NCBI GenBank assembly: GCA_964512995.1
Contig: CAZELM010000007.1
Location: 62,001-126,000, forward strand
Source: CAZELM01 sp964512995
GTDB taxonomy: Bacteria; CSSED10-310
DNA: 64,000 nt
Direction: 5' to 3'
The position numbers and the translations under genes are program-made. The notes below the pieces were generated by a model, which made no database searches, had not been told where the DNA came from, and was given only the letters and a program-made list of their open reading frames with translations. Positions 53,301 through 62,026 of the stretch are shown here, in pieces (the stretch's first letter is position 1; each line of letters opens with the position of its first letter).

Positions 53301-54904
53301 CGTATGATGTCATTGGACAACTATACCCGTTGGAAGATCTCATTTATCCTGTTTCAGAGTCGGTATCTTTCGGAGATGTTACTCCTGGAGAATCCGCAAC
53401 AGCGATTTTTGAAGCTATCCTCGATTCCAGCCATCCATGTCCGGGGACGGCTTCATTTGATATTGTGTTGGACGCTTGTGGCCATTTTCTGGATACTAGA
53501 CCATTCACGATCACATTGGGGCGGCCTGGGGGTTTAGTAACGGTCTACTCAAACGGATTTGAAGGTTCAACCGATGAAGAATGGACGCATTTCGAAATCC
53601 AGACACAGGACGACTGGCAACATGGCTCGCAGTACGGAACCAGCCAGTATGATCCCGAGGCAGCTTATGAGGGAAGCAGGTTATGGGGCAATGATTTAGG
53701 GGAAGATGGGTGGAACGGCGATTATAAATCCAATGTTAATAATTATCTCTTGTCCCCGGTATTCAATTGCTCCGACCTGACAGGCGTCCGAATTCGTTTC
53801 ATGCGATGGCTGACAGTTGAAGAGGCGATGTATGATCAGGCAACGATCTATGTCAATGGGCATCAGATATGGCAGAATGAATACACCGGTCATCATATCG
53901 ATACTGCGTGGACACAAGTGGAATATGACATATCTGCTTATGCCGACAATAATCCAAATGTTCAGATCAAGTTCGAGATTGTTTCGGATGGTGGGCTCGA
54001 GTTTGGCGGATGGAATATCGATGCTTTCGAACTGCTCGCTCAATCACCGGCTGAATGCGATCCATTTGGTTGCGATTCACCACTTGCTGACGCGGGAGCG
54101 GATCGAATCATTGCTCCCGGTTCTGCCGTTCAACTCGACGCATCCGGTTCAACTATGAATGGATGCGTATCCGGTATTGAATACCGATGGAGAGGCGGGG
54201 ATCTGGGAGCAGGTGAATGGCGTTGGGAGCCGGCTGTCATCGTATTCCCGGAGGAATCAACGACGTTCTCAGTGGATATCCGCTGCTCGGGCAGTTTGAG
54301 CGATGATCACTGCGAAAGCACGGATACGGTGAGTGTTTACATCAGCGGAGAACCAACGCCGACTGCTCCACCGCCTACAGCAACAATGCCTGCACCCACC
54401 GCGACGCCTCCGCCCCGAACATATACTCCAACCCCGCAACCCACCTCTACTCCGTCGCCCACGCCAACAAATACTCCTACGAATCCAACATCCACTCCGA
54501 CGATTGCCATATCCAGTACACCCACATTCACGCCTACGCCAACTCCCACAGAAGGAGATTATCCGATTTTCGTAAACCTGCTGATGCCGATAACATCACT
54601 GACAACCGGTGATCAATTTGTGTTGTCAACATTGACGCAGAATAATCGATCCCCAATCGCTGTCGATGAATATCTGGCACTGGAAGTGTATGGGAATTAC
54701 TGGTTTTATCCAAACTGGACATCCAGTCTCGATTATGTTTCCCGTTCGATTGAAACCGGTATCATCACTGATACGATATTCAATTTTGTCTGGCCTCAGG
54801 TTGGAAGCTCAGCCGGCGGGTTGCATTTCTATTATCTCCTGACTGAGCCAGGTAGTTACCAATTGCTGAGTAATATCGGGATGATCGAGTTTGGTTATTA
54901 TTGA
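50372..54904 (+). CDS. Large secreted multidomain metallopeptidase (thermolysin/fungalysin-like)
   Basis: A 1510-residue exported protein. After a signal peptide (about 12-30) comes an FTP/PepSY-type pro-region (FIHFQQYHDGIPVKDSDLFI; ATIDAQSGNILSFLDD). The gluzincin zinc site is HEWGH at 475-479, followed by SAEALADSMSF which likely supplies the third ligand Glu, as in M4/M36 peptidases. Cys-rich stretches follow. A fibronectin-III-like domain (about 690-780), PKD/Ig-like domains (about 780-940, 1220-1310), a carbohydrate-binding-like region, a Thr/Pro linker (about 1325-1400) and a conserved-looking C-terminal module (YPIFVNLLMPITSLTTGD... EVYGNYWFYPNW) complete it. ATG after AAGGAG. The linker plus end module may attach or display it at the surface. 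Confidence 0.87.
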   Translation: MQYCSNRHYTMRCLWFVIMIMTAWNRISAFVPPDDNNLAKLLLVRPDVDILVQPSLQSILPSNGDPIQNPALQEFLSENGYQWEIQWDLRSDRPEIISGSGIPFIPGPGNSLTLEQLQWNNKPVSQIDRELIIDMAYHFIMEQNSLLKANPDNLRVNELNTQKFGENNRLWFIHFQQYHDGIPVKDSDLFIRVNAGNIIQFGTHRYFPVQPDLSSKPAIHSDDALEIAIQHAETVIPGDLDIIMPPELVWIQTFTSDDIKKPGEPFTGTPGQGYSHRLVWELKFRIAPYRETWFATIDAQSGNILSFLDDNKYESVSGGVYPVTNIDPEIQLPFPFTTTSQGEATSGGRFNYSGGSVTSTLNGRYVQISDDCGSINLSSSGDLDFGMSGGDDCTTPGFGGSGNTHSARSCFYHVNQIMFKGRGYLPSNTWLTAKLRSNVNIDDVCNAYWDGSSINFFKSGGGCSNTGEIASVFLHEWGHGLDYNTGTPSSEMASAEALADSMSFLQTHISCIGHNFHPSYPCDFGCDSNCTGVRDAAVRPFVRPSNIHQTPANCDRWECPYWDYNGIMGYEGHCEALISGGAIWDAANKLAAEYGAAGWALANRIFFETMGDAGAAYQIQSGGTCNPNATINGCGSRNWYTVWLAADDDNGNLSDGTPNGCLIWDAFNDHGIACGNRPVCYTACGDLDAPVLAVAGGNNSATLIWPSVPGAQSYIIYRNTLGCDFEMNIIGQTSETQYTDASVANDFTYYYAVQATGLNDACRSNFSNCMSIEITGCINPPLAEAGPNQSACPGDAVPLGGTPTGSGGQPPFQYIWTPGDYRDANPVVYPELTTVYTVMVIDAIGCIGVDTVTVTVDAPPVDAGADQILCSGYCVQIGSSPVPGYSYSWTPQTGLDDPYRSNPMACVSENITYTLVVTAPGYQCHGRDRVTLHVDSPVLEYIDNQIISDSGDADGAWESGERVEIQIMISNASDLTAYDVIGQLYPLEDLIYPVSESVSFGDVTPGESATAIFEAILDSSHPCPGTASFDIVLDACGHFLDTRPFTITLGRPGGLVTVYSNGFEGSTDEEWTHFEIQTQDDWQHGSQYGTSQYDPEAAYEGSRLWGNDLGEDGWNGDYKSNVNNYLLSPVFNCSDLTGVRIRFMRWLTVEEAMYDQATIYVNGHQIWQNEYTGHHIDTAWTQVEYDISAYADNNPNVQIKFEIVSDGGLEFGGWNIDAFELLAQSPAECDPFGCDSPLADAGADRIIAPGSAVQLDASGSTMNGCVSGIEYRWRGGDLGAGEWRWEPAVIVFPEESTTFSVDIRCSGSLSDDHCESTDTVSVYISGEPTPTAPPPTATMPAPTATPPPRTYTPTPQPTSTPSPTPTNTPTNPTSTPTIAISSTPTFTPTPTPTEGDYPIFVNLLMPITSLTTGDQFVLSTLTQNNRSPIAVDEYLALEVYGNYWFYPNWTSSLDYVSRSIETGIITDTIFNFVWPQVGSSAGGLHFYYLLTEPGSYQLLSNIGMIEFGYY

Positions 54905-54920
54905 TTCTGAGTGAGAAAAG

Positions 54921-54954
54921 CAGTGGCAGGAATCCCTTGCCACTGTTTTTTTTT
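54921..54954 (+). terminator. Rho-independent terminator
   Basis: An 8-base-pair stem CAGTGGCA/TGCCACTG (54921-54928 with 54938-54945), a 9-base loop and nine T at 54946-54954, directly after the metallopeptidase stop. The clearest intrinsic terminator in the window. Confidence 0.85.
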
Positions 54955-54955
54955 A

Positions 54956-55454
54956 TTCATTATTTTTATTTCCGATGTACATCAGGTTCAGTGCGTAAGA
55001 ATTCCTCCAATACGATGCAACCATTTTATCTCCAGATTATCGATACCAACCGTTAATCCCATCGCTTGATATGAAAGGGGAACTACGGTTGGCATAGGAT
55101 TGCTGCGAGGTAAAGGTCTGAACCGCTGATTACGCGGATGAAGCGGATGTCGCTGATGGCGGTGTGCCGTTGCAGTGCGGATAGCATGGCACCATGGAAA
55201 AACAGTTATAAAATTGTCTAGGCAATATTTTTGTGATACACTTAAATCTGAACAATTGGGCATGTTTAAGAATCAGTATCTCTGAGAGTGTGAGTATTTA
55301 ATTTTCTGGATGATTAGGTGAATTCATCTGAATCGGGATGCTTGGATAAGGTGATCACAAACTCAGCATCAGACACCATGGTATCGTTGTTCACTCAACA
55401 ATTAACATGTTCTGAAACTTCGTTGCATATTTATATGATGGAAGAGTGATGGAT
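54956..55454 (+). other. Gene-free region with degenerate short repeats
   Basis: No gene is supported. At about 55105-55190 a degenerate run of short units (ccgctgat, cggatg, cgctgatg, cggtgtg at roughly 8-12 base spacing) resembles the 'CGCTGATTACGCGGAT' type filler repeats seen between genes in many environmental genomes. A 91-codon minus-strand frame across it is a by-product. The last 180 bases are AT-rich leader for the histidine kinase gene. Confidence 0.45.
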
Positions 55455-58364
55455 ATGAAAAAAACGAATACTCCCAGAAATAACCAACCGGACAATATCA
55501 AACGTCCGAAAACGGATTTGGTTTCAATGAATGACAACACTTCCACGATTCATACTCTCAGACGACGTTTAAACTCCCTGTATGAAGCTGAGAATTACCT
55601 CGAATCCGCGGTTGTTTCCTGTGAGCAGCTTCTGTCCCAGATTCTTCATCACATTCTTTCCAGTCTGGATCATCCGGAGTCAGCAGAAGGGCGTTTGATC
55701 TGTAATCCGTATCTGTTTCAAAGCTCGGGCTGGTCTGATGATCATCATGAGGTTTTGAGTGTTCCTTTTCGAATTCTGGAGTGCCAGGGCGGACACTTGG
55801 ACCTTTACTATCGGCGTGAAAATGACAAGGGTCCTGTTTTCGAATTCAGTGAAGATGAAAAAGAATTCATCCGTTATTCCATCCTGCGTTTATCGAGACA
55901 AATGGATCAACAGTTCCTGGTAAAGACATTATGGGAAAAGGAAGAGGAAGCTCGGGCGTTGATGCATATTCCCCCGGATTGCACATTTGTCACCAATGCT
56001 GATGGGATTATCATTGATCTGAATAAACCAGCAGCGATGCGGATGGGAAAAGAAATTCATGAAATCATTGGAACCCATATGTTTGCCCCCCTTCCTCCTG
56101 AGGTATTGGAAAATAGAAGGAAATATGTTGAACTGGCTAAAACAAAAAAAGAACCCGTTCGATTTCAGGATAAGCGGAATGATCGATATTTCGACTCAAT
56201 CGTTTATCCGGTATTGAGTAAAAATGGTGACATTTTACGTCTGATCATTTTATCCCGGGAAATCACTGAACACAAGAAGATACAGATAGAACTGGAGCGT
56301 CAGATCAGTATCTCCAAAATGATTGGGATGATCTCTTTCCGGCTTCTGAACAGCCGGATCGATCATTTCCAGGAACAACTCCAGGATCTTCTGGGACACA
56401 TCGGCACATTCATCGAGGCAGACCGATGCTGGTTATACATACAGAAAGTGGATTATCCATATCCGTACATCGAATGGTGCTCCGCAACAACACCCGTCAC
56501 AGAAATGAATCAGGTGCAATTTGATCTCGCTGATTGCCCGAAATCTCTGGAGTTGTTTATACAAGGTCAGGCGGTCAGCATTCCGGATGTGGATTTCCCT
56601 GCTGCCGGTTTTGATATCGATTGTCACACACTGGCAGCCTATGGAATCAAATCGGCACTCGCTGTTCCTGTTATCTATTCAGGGACATTACTCGGTATCC
56701 TGGGTTGTCACTCGATTTCAAGGAAGATCATATGGCGAGATGACATCATTCATTTAATGAAAATCGCGGGAGACGCTATCGCAAATGCCGTTCAACACCA
56801 ACTGGAAGAAACAGCGACCCGCATCAATGAGCAAAAATACCGAAACGTTGTAGAGAATTCTTCGGATGGAATATGCATCGTTCAGAATTTCAAACTCAAG
56901 TTTTCAAATGAACAACTTCTCAAATTATCAGGCTATAGCACAGATGAAGTATTGGAAAAAGAATTCATTCCATTTATCCATCCTGATTCGCTTAACGAAG
57001 TCATCTCGCGGCATACGCTTTTCACCAATAACAAGATCGATTCTTATCGATATGAGGTTGCTCTAACACATAAGGATGGTCATCGGATTGAAGTTGAACT
57101 GAGTGTCAGTCCAACCCAGTATAATGGTAGTCGAGCGGCATTGATATTCGTCCGCGATTTTACAGATAAAAAACGCCTGGAGCAGGAACTATTAAAATCT
57201 GAAAAGCTGAAAACAATGAGCATTTTGGCTGGAAGTATTGCCCATAATCTGAACAACCAGCTCATGCCGGTTACCATTGACCTCTCCGAAATCCTGGACA
57301 AAATGCAGCGCGATGATCCGATTTACCGGATGATCAAAAAAGTGGATACTTCGATGCGATCCGCACTAAGGCATCTCAGAAGCATCTTATTATTTTCGAA
57401 GGAAACAAAACCATCATTTGAATTATGCAATCCGATCGATATCATATACAGTGCTGTTTACCCGGCAATCAAAGGCTATGATGTCAATCTCATATTTCAT
57501 ATTTCGCCTGATCTTCGAAAAGTGAATGTCGATATCAATCTGATACAGGACGTGATCCATAATATCGTATTGAATGCGGTACAATCCCTGAAGCTTGGAG
57601 GTACGGTGAGTGTTTCAGCCGAAAATGTGTATCTGACCCATCCGGATGACCAAACCAAATCGACGGGTTATTATGTAAAAATCACGATTGCTGACAATGG
57701 TGTTGGTATTTCATCGGACGATTTACCGCATGTTTTCGATCCATTTTTTTCAACGAAAACAACAGGCACTGGAATAGGACTTCCATTTTGCCGATTAATA
57801 CTCAATGAACATCATGGATACATATCCATTGAATCCCAGGCTGGCATCGGCACAACGGTCTATATCTTTCTCCCTGTTGCATTCAATGGAGACCCCTCAC
57901 CAGAAACAATGATCAGGTATGAGGAAAGAAAGGAGAAACTAGTGGACCAATCCATCCAATCATCAACTCCGATAACGAATGCCAGAATTCTGCTTCTGGA
58001 AGATGACCCATTCATCCTTGAAAGTTTAACCATGATGCTTGAGGAACTGAGCTACTCAGTGACTGGAGTGGCCACTGCTGAGGAAGCTCTGAGAAGCTGT
58101 CAGATGGCCTTGACCTCCGGGAAGCCCTATGATCTGGTCATCATCGATGACCAGATCGATGGAAAGCACCTAGGATTATCGATTTTTGAGAATATGAGAC
58201 AAATGAGTCCAGATATAAAAGCGGTCATTACTTCCGGAGATCCATCAGAAGATCTTATGGTCAACTACCGATCATACGGTTTTGCCGGCCGACTCGCCAA
58301 ACCATATGGATTAGATGTTCTTCAAAAAACAATCTGTCATATTCTGAATATCAATCAATCATAG
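55455..58364 (+). CDS. Hybrid sensor histidine kinase with PAS, GAF and receiver domains
   Basis: A 969-residue cytoplasmic hybrid kinase. A first PAS lies at about 170-280 (TFVTNADGIIIDLNKPAAMRM), a GAF at about 290-455 (ALAVPVIYSGTLLGILGCHS) and a second PAS at about 460-580 (GICIVQNFKLKFSNEQLLKLSGYS, YRYEVALTHKDGHRIEV). The phospho-acceptor His is in GSIAHNLNNQLMP (about 597). The ATPase domain has HNIVLNAVQSL (N box) and ADNGVGISSDDLPHVFDPFF. The C-terminal receiver (about 845-965) has LLLEDD, acceptor Asp in DLVIIDDQ, ITSGD and KPYG. No output domain, so it probably signals to another protein. ATG 55455 is chosen by spacing from GGAAGAG; ATG 55449 is possible. Confidence 0.92.
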   Translation: MKKTNTPRNNQPDNIKRPKTDLVSMNDNTSTIHTLRRRLNSLYEAENYLESAVVSCEQLLSQILHHILSSLDHPESAEGRLICNPYLFQSSGWSDDHHEVLSVPFRILECQGGHLDLYYRRENDKGPVFEFSEDEKEFIRYSILRLSRQMDQQFLVKTLWEKEEEARALMHIPPDCTFVTNADGIIIDLNKPAAMRMGKEIHEIIGTHMFAPLPPEVLENRRKYVELAKTKKEPVRFQDKRNDRYFDSIVYPVLSKNGDILRLIILSREITEHKKIQIELERQISISKMIGMISFRLLNSRIDHFQEQLQDLLGHIGTFIEADRCWLYIQKVDYPYPYIEWCSATTPVTEMNQVQFDLADCPKSLELFIQGQAVSIPDVDFPAAGFDIDCHTLAAYGIKSALAVPVIYSGTLLGILGCHSISRKIIWRDDIIHLMKIAGDAIANAVQHQLEETATRINEQKYRNVVENSSDGICIVQNFKLKFSNEQLLKLSGYSTDEVLEKEFIPFIHPDSLNEVISRHTLFTNNKIDSYRYEVALTHKDGHRIEVELSVSPTQYNGSRAALIFVRDFTDKKRLEQELLKSEKLKTMSILAGSIAHNLNNQLMPVTIDLSEILDKMQRDDPIYRMIKKVDTSMRSALRHLRSILLFSKETKPSFELCNPIDIIYSAVYPAIKGYDVNLIFHISPDLRKVNVDINLIQDVIHNIVLNAVQSLKLGGTVSVSAENVYLTHPDDQTKSTGYYVKITIADNGVGISSDDLPHVFDPFFSTKTTGTGIGLPFCRLILNEHHGYISIESQAGIGTTVYIFLPVAFNGDPSPETMIRYEERKEKLVDQSIQSSTPITNARILLLEDDPFILESLTMMLEELSYSVTGVATAEEALRSCQMALTSGKPYDLVIIDDQIDGKHLGLSIFENMRQMSPDIKAVITSGDPSEDLMVNYRSYGFAGRLAKPYGLDVLQKTICHILNINQS

Positions 58365-58395
58365 AAACCAGATTTTTGAATAGCATTATCAATTT

Positions 58396-59907
58396 CTAGT
58401 ATTCCGATTTCCGGATTGAGCTAAATATCTTGCTTTTTATCGCTCGTTTAAGACTTCTGAGAAGTATACGGACTCGTTTTTCCCATATACTATCAAATAA
58501 TCGGAATCCGAGTTGACACCATAACGATTTTCGATGATCCAGAAAAAACAATACGATGGAAGAAGGCGTATTATGTGTCATCCAGGTCAGGCGATTCATC
58601 ATGCTTGGCTGGTATTTTATATAATCCTTTCCCTCTGCCGCCAGATCGGACGGGACTGCTTTTCCGCTTGAGATCACCTGTTCATACAGCATGGTTCCGG
58701 GATACAGCGTCAATGAAAAGAGATCGATAAGGAAAGGTTTTTTCAGTGATGCGAGGACGCGTATCGTTTCTGCCTGCTCCTCTTCCGATTGAAACGGATT
58801 ATCTACGATCACATCATAGGTTCGTGCGTGAATCCGGTCTTTGAACTGGTCCAAAACTCTTGTCGCGTCTATAAATTCTGACACCGGTTCCGGTCGATTA
58901 AAAATCTGTCTCGACACACGCTCCGATCCGGACTGTAATCCCATCTGTATCCCTATCAAGCCGGCATTCAGCAGTTTTTCAATGCGGTCTCTCGATACAG
59001 TTTTGGGATGTACCAGAACACCGAATGTTTTTCCTGTCTTGCGGAACCGATCACAGAATTCCTCAATCCATCCCTTTGGCTTGAAAAAAAATGAATCATC
59101 CATAATTGCAAAGGTCTGTATAAACGGATATCGGGTTATCAACCCTTCGATCTCCAGCATAAAATGATCGACCGTTCGAAAACGCATCGTGAGTTTATGT
59201 CCGAGCAGCCGCTTCAGAGCAGAATTACAGCAATATGTGCAGTCATAAGGACAGCCTCTGGACGAAATCACGAAATGACGTCTGAGACTCCAGGGGTATT
59301 CCTGTTTTAGAATGGCAGCAGTCAGAGGTGTTATCTGTCCATTTTCGAGATGCCAATGGAAATCGAAATTAAAATCGGGTGAAGCCAGCGAATTAAGATC
59401 GTCGATCAGAATTCGGGAAGTTTTGACTGTAGCCGTTCCCTCCCGATACCAAAGATTTTGAACACCTTTGAGTGTCTCCCCTGCCGCCAGCCGACGACCG
59501 CACTCGACAATCGTCTCCTCGCCTTCTCCCACACAGACAAAGTCAGCGTATTGGAGGCATTTTTCTGGTTCTATGATGGAATGAACACCTCCCCAGACGA
59601 CCGGAATGGTCATTTTGGATTTTACGCATTGTGTTAGTTTCACGGCGCGATCGAAATGAACCGACATCACTCCAATGCCGACCATATCGAATTCATGAAT
59701 CTGAATCCACTCAGCCACTCGAACGAACTCCCAATCCTGGATCGGATCGTGGGGTTCACGAAACAACCACAGAACATGGCACCTGATGCCAGCTCTGCGA
59801 CATGATGCCTCGAGATATCGGACTCCGAAATCAATAAAATTATTCTGAAGTGAGATGATTACAATGGAAGGATTAGAAATCATGAGGTCATCATAACAGA
59901 AAGCCAT
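58396..59907 (-). CDS. B12-binding-domain radical SAM enzyme
   Basis: A 503-residue protein: cobalamin-binding-like N-domain (IVIISLQNNFIDFGVRYLE, DMVGIGVMSVHFDRAVKL, IPVVWGGVHSIIEPEKCLQ, FVCVGEGEETIVECG), then a radical SAM core with C-P-Y-D-C-T-Y-C (SSRGCPYDCTYCCNSALKR). The C-terminal part includes QMGLQSGSERVSRQIFNRP and FQSEEEQAETIRVL. It differs strongly from the enzyme at 27264, so it probably does another reaction, such as methylation in a hopanoid, lipid or natural-product route. Start uncertain: ATG 59907 or 59883, both without a strong ribosome binding site; the far upstream start at 60006 would run across the divergent gene's control region. Confidence 0.88.
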   Translation of the reverse strand: MAFCYDDLMISNPSIVIISLQNNFIDFGVRYLEASCRRAGIRCHVLWLFREPHDPIQDWEFVRVAEWIQIHEFDMVGIGVMSVHFDRAVKLTQCVKSKMTIPVVWGGVHSIIEPEKCLQYADFVCVGEGEETIVECGRRLAAGETLKGVQNLWYREGTATVKTSRILIDDLNSLASPDFNFDFHWHLENGQITPLTAAILKQEYPWSLRRHFVISSRGCPYDCTYCCNSALKRLLGHKLTMRFRTVDHFMLEIEGLITRYPFIQTFAIMDDSFFFKPKGWIEEFCDRFRKTGKTFGVLVHPKTVSRDRIEKLLNAGLIGIQMGLQSGSERVSRQIFNRPEPVSEFIDATRVLDQFKDRIHARTYDVIVDNPFQSEEEQAETIRVLASLKKPFLIDLFSLTLYPGTMLYEQVISSGKAVPSDLAAEGKDYIKYQPSMMNRLTWMTHNTPSSIVLFFLDHRKSLWCQLGFRLFDSIWEKRVRILLRSLKRAIKSKIFSSIRKSEY

Positions 59908-60011
59908 TTCGATAACAACGCCTCTTGAGAATTCCGATGATTCTTCTTGAATACAGCATCTGGTTTCGCTACATTTCCAGCCAACAGCTTTTGGAAAAAG
60001 GAGCATCGTCC

Positions 60012-60719
60012 ATGCACCGTATCAAGATTATCATCATCGTGTTACTGGGATTTTTCATATCGAACAGCCCCGTTCGTTGTGGCTTTGGTGACGTTTTTCA
60101 AGACCTGTTCGATTCCATGGAAGGCAAACAAATCTCAGATTCCATGGCCATTGAAGGGATTCAGGAAACGTGGAAGCTGAGTATTCAGAAGAGCATTGAA
60201 CTGCTATCACGGGAAAATGCATTTTTTGATGATCCGCGTATTCGAATCAACGCTCCCGACCACATTACCAACCACCACTCCAGACATAACCATGATCTCG
60301 ATGATAACCTGGATATCCTGATCTTGAAGATGAATCGGGTTGCGGATTATGCGGTCATGGAAACGAAACCGATCTTACTCTCCATCATCCCCGATATCCC
60401 GATCATCAATCCCCAATCCATCATTCATGGCCAGGATGATTCTGCGTCGATCTATCTGAAATACAATATCCGTGTTCGGTTTCAAGACGCACTAAAGCCG
60501 ATCATTCACGCATCCATGACTGATCTGGATATAACAAGACACTATAAGGTGCTCACCTCACACCTTGATCGGGTCCCTGAGTTTTCTCTGGAGACCTATC
60601 TCATCGATACATTCATCGACGGACTGTTTCTGGTGATCGCACGCGAAGAAAAATCGATCCGGAATCGCCCGGAATCTTCTGATTCACCATTGCTGCCTGT
60701 GGTTTGGAATCACCCCTGA
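60012..60719 (+). CDS. DUF4197 exported protein
   Basis: A 235-residue protein with a signal peptide (MHRIKIIIIVLLGFFI...VRC). The mature part follows the DUF4197 pattern: KLSIQKSIELLSRENAFFDD, RIRINAPD, LKMNRVADYAVMETKPILLS, NPQSIIHGQDDSASIYLKYN, FQDALKPIIHAS and a C-terminal YLIDTFIDGLFLVIAREEKS. The family is periplasmic and of unknown role, common in proteobacteria. AAGGAG lies 9 bases before ATG 60012. Divergent from the B12 radical SAM gene over 104 bases and convergent, with a 6-base gap, with the dockerin-like gene. Confidence 0.85.
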   Translation: MHRIKIIIIVLLGFFISNSPVRCGFGDVFQDLFDSMEGKQISDSMAIEGIQETWKLSIQKSIELLSRENAFFDDPRIRINAPDHITNHHSRHNHDLDDNLDILILKMNRVADYAVMETKPILLSIIPDIPIINPQSIIHGQDDSASIYLKYNIRVRFQDALKPIIHASMTDLDITRHYKVLTSHLDRVPEFSLETYLIDTFIDGLFLVIAREEKSIRNRPESSDSPLLPVVWNHP

Positions 60720-60725
60720 ATGGCA

Positions 60726-61790
60726 TCAGATATCATCCACGCATGAACCGACTCCAAGCGCTTTGTAGAAAATCTGCTGAGCATCTCCCGCAGAAACCGT
60801 ACCATCTCCATTGCAATCCGCAGCAGCCAATTCCCAGTCTTCAGCCGGATATCCGCCCATTGCAATGAGAAATGCAATTTGAGCATCTCCGGTAGTAACT
60901 TCTCCATCTCCGTTTACATCACCGTCATGAAGTAACTCTTCGATCGGTGTTTCTGTGGGTGTCGGAGTCGGAGTGTTGGTTGGTGTGCGGGTGGGTGTTG
61001 GCGTAAATGCGGCAGGGCAGATATTGACATTGATATCAGCTCCCGAAACCGTCACCGGCGTGTTGGGCCAGCACCCGAACGGATTGCAGGATGGAGACGC
61101 AACCAAGGTGTAGTTCCCATTCGATACTCCCGTAAACTCAAAATAGCCCGTATTCAGATCCGTGGTCGTTGTGCGTCCGGTCGGCTGAAGCAGGATCGTC
61201 CAACCTCGCTGGTAGCCGACACAACCCGGAAACTCATATAAATGACCCGATACCCGATAGGAAGTAACCGGTGTATTCGTCGGTGTCGGCGTACGAGTCG
61301 GGGTTGCTGTGTTGGTTGGTGTGCGGGTGGGTGTTGGCGTAAATGCGGCAGGGCAGATATTGACATTGATATCAGCTCCCGAAACCGTCACCGGCGTGTT
61401 GGGCCAGCACCCGAACGGATTGCAGGATGGAGACGCAACCAAGGTGTAGTTCCCATTCGATACTCCCGTAAACTCAAAATAGCCCGTATTCAGATCCGTG
61501 GTCGTTGTGCGTCCGGTCGGCTGAAGCAGGATCGTCCAACCTCGCTGGTAGCCGACACAACCCGGAAACTCATATAAATGACCCGATACCCGATAGGAAG
61601 TAACCGGTGTATTCGTCGGTGTCGGCGTACGAGTCGGTGTGCGGGTTGGAGAAGCGGTCGGAGTCAGTACCTCTTTGCTTTGATTGCTGGCTCCCGACGA
61701 ACGATCCGGATTTGCGTATATAAGATCAGCACCGAATAAATTGACCCAGACTAAAAATGCACTGAAGAACAACACCTGATAAGATTTCAT
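60726..61790 (-). CDS. Exported dockerin-like protein with duplicated domain
   Basis: A 354-residue protein. A signal peptide (MKSYQVLFFSAFLVWVNLFG) is followed by a Thr/Pro linker. Two copies follow of a module starting SYRVSGHLYEFPGCVGYQRG, each with four Cys and a CarboxypepD_reg-like beta-sandwich look (TDLNTGYFEFTGVSNGNYTL). Each copy ends in TPTPTRTPTNT linkers. The C-terminal dockerin-like pair of EF-hand loops is DVNGDGEVTTGDAQ and DCNGDGTVSAGDAQ. The modules are identical because the DNA is a perfect tandem copy. Dockerin-like pairs bind calcium and may attach to cohesins; none is seen here. ATG 61790 follows GGAGG (61799-61803) by 8 bases; upstream in-frame starts are rejected. Confidence 0.85.
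   Translation of the reverse strand: MKSYQVLFFSAFLVWVNLFGADLIYANPDRSSGASNQSKEVLTPTASPTRTPTRTPTPTNTPVTSYRVSGHLYEFPGCVGYQRGWTILLQPTGRTTTTDLNTGYFEFTGVSNGNYTLVASPSCNPFGCWPNTPVTVSGADINVNICPAAFTPTPTRTPTNTATPTRTPTPTNTPVTSYRVSGHLYEFPGCVGYQRGWTILLQPTGRTTTTDLNTGYFEFTGVSNGNYTLVASPSCNPFGCWPNTPVTVSGADINVNICPAAFTPTPTRTPTNTPTPTPTETPIEELLHDGDVNGDGEVTTGDAQIAFLIAMGGYPAEDWELAAADCNGDGTVSAGDAQQIFYKALGVGSCVDDI
60973..61301 (-). repeat. Perfect tandem repeat, copy 2 (C-terminal module)
   Basis: 329 bases here are identical by eye to 61309-61637 (period 336, 112 codons). Both ends stop matching within a few bases in the Thr/Pro-coding linker. This indicates a very recent duplication or ongoing gene conversion. Confidence 0.85.
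61309..61637 (-). repeat. Perfect tandem repeat, copy 1 (N-terminal module)
   Basis: Partner of 60973-61301; see that entry. Together they encode the two identical Cys-containing modules of the dockerin-like protein, joined by Thr/Pro linkers that offer the low-complexity ends for recombination. Confidence 0.85.
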
Positions 61791-61825
61791 CGCAAAAACC
61801 TCCTGCAATCCATCCATTACTCTCA

Positions 61826-61844
61826 CTGCATCCCACTATCCCAA
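61826..61844 (-). promoter_or_regulatory. Weak sigma-54 promoter candidate for the dockerin-like gene
   Basis: On the minus strand GGATAGTGGGATGC gives GG (61841-61840), 10 bases, GC (61829-61828). Spacing fits RpoN and it lies about 36 bases before the start codon, but the base before GG is G rather than T and the -12 element reads ATGC. Confidence 0.3.
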
Positions 61845-62026
61845 TAAATCCCAGCTTTGTTTCCGATTAGCTATTCGACCTAAATACCAGTCTATCAATA
61901 AAATGGATGGTAAAAAAGATTTACCAGAAGATTCACATATCTGATCGATACGATTGGAGTCTTATCAAATATAGACTTTTCTTACTAAATTTCAGCCCAA
62001 TGTTTTCTGTTGAAGATGGAATCCAA

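Noticed and set aside
54337..54575. Low-complexity frames (Gly/Val-rich minus strand, Pro/Arg-rich plus strand)
   Set aside because: Shadow frames of the Thr/Pro linker in the metallopeptidase.
54988..55263. 91-codon minus-strand frame
   Set aside because: Lies across the degenerate repeat, has no ribosome binding site and no recognisable domain.
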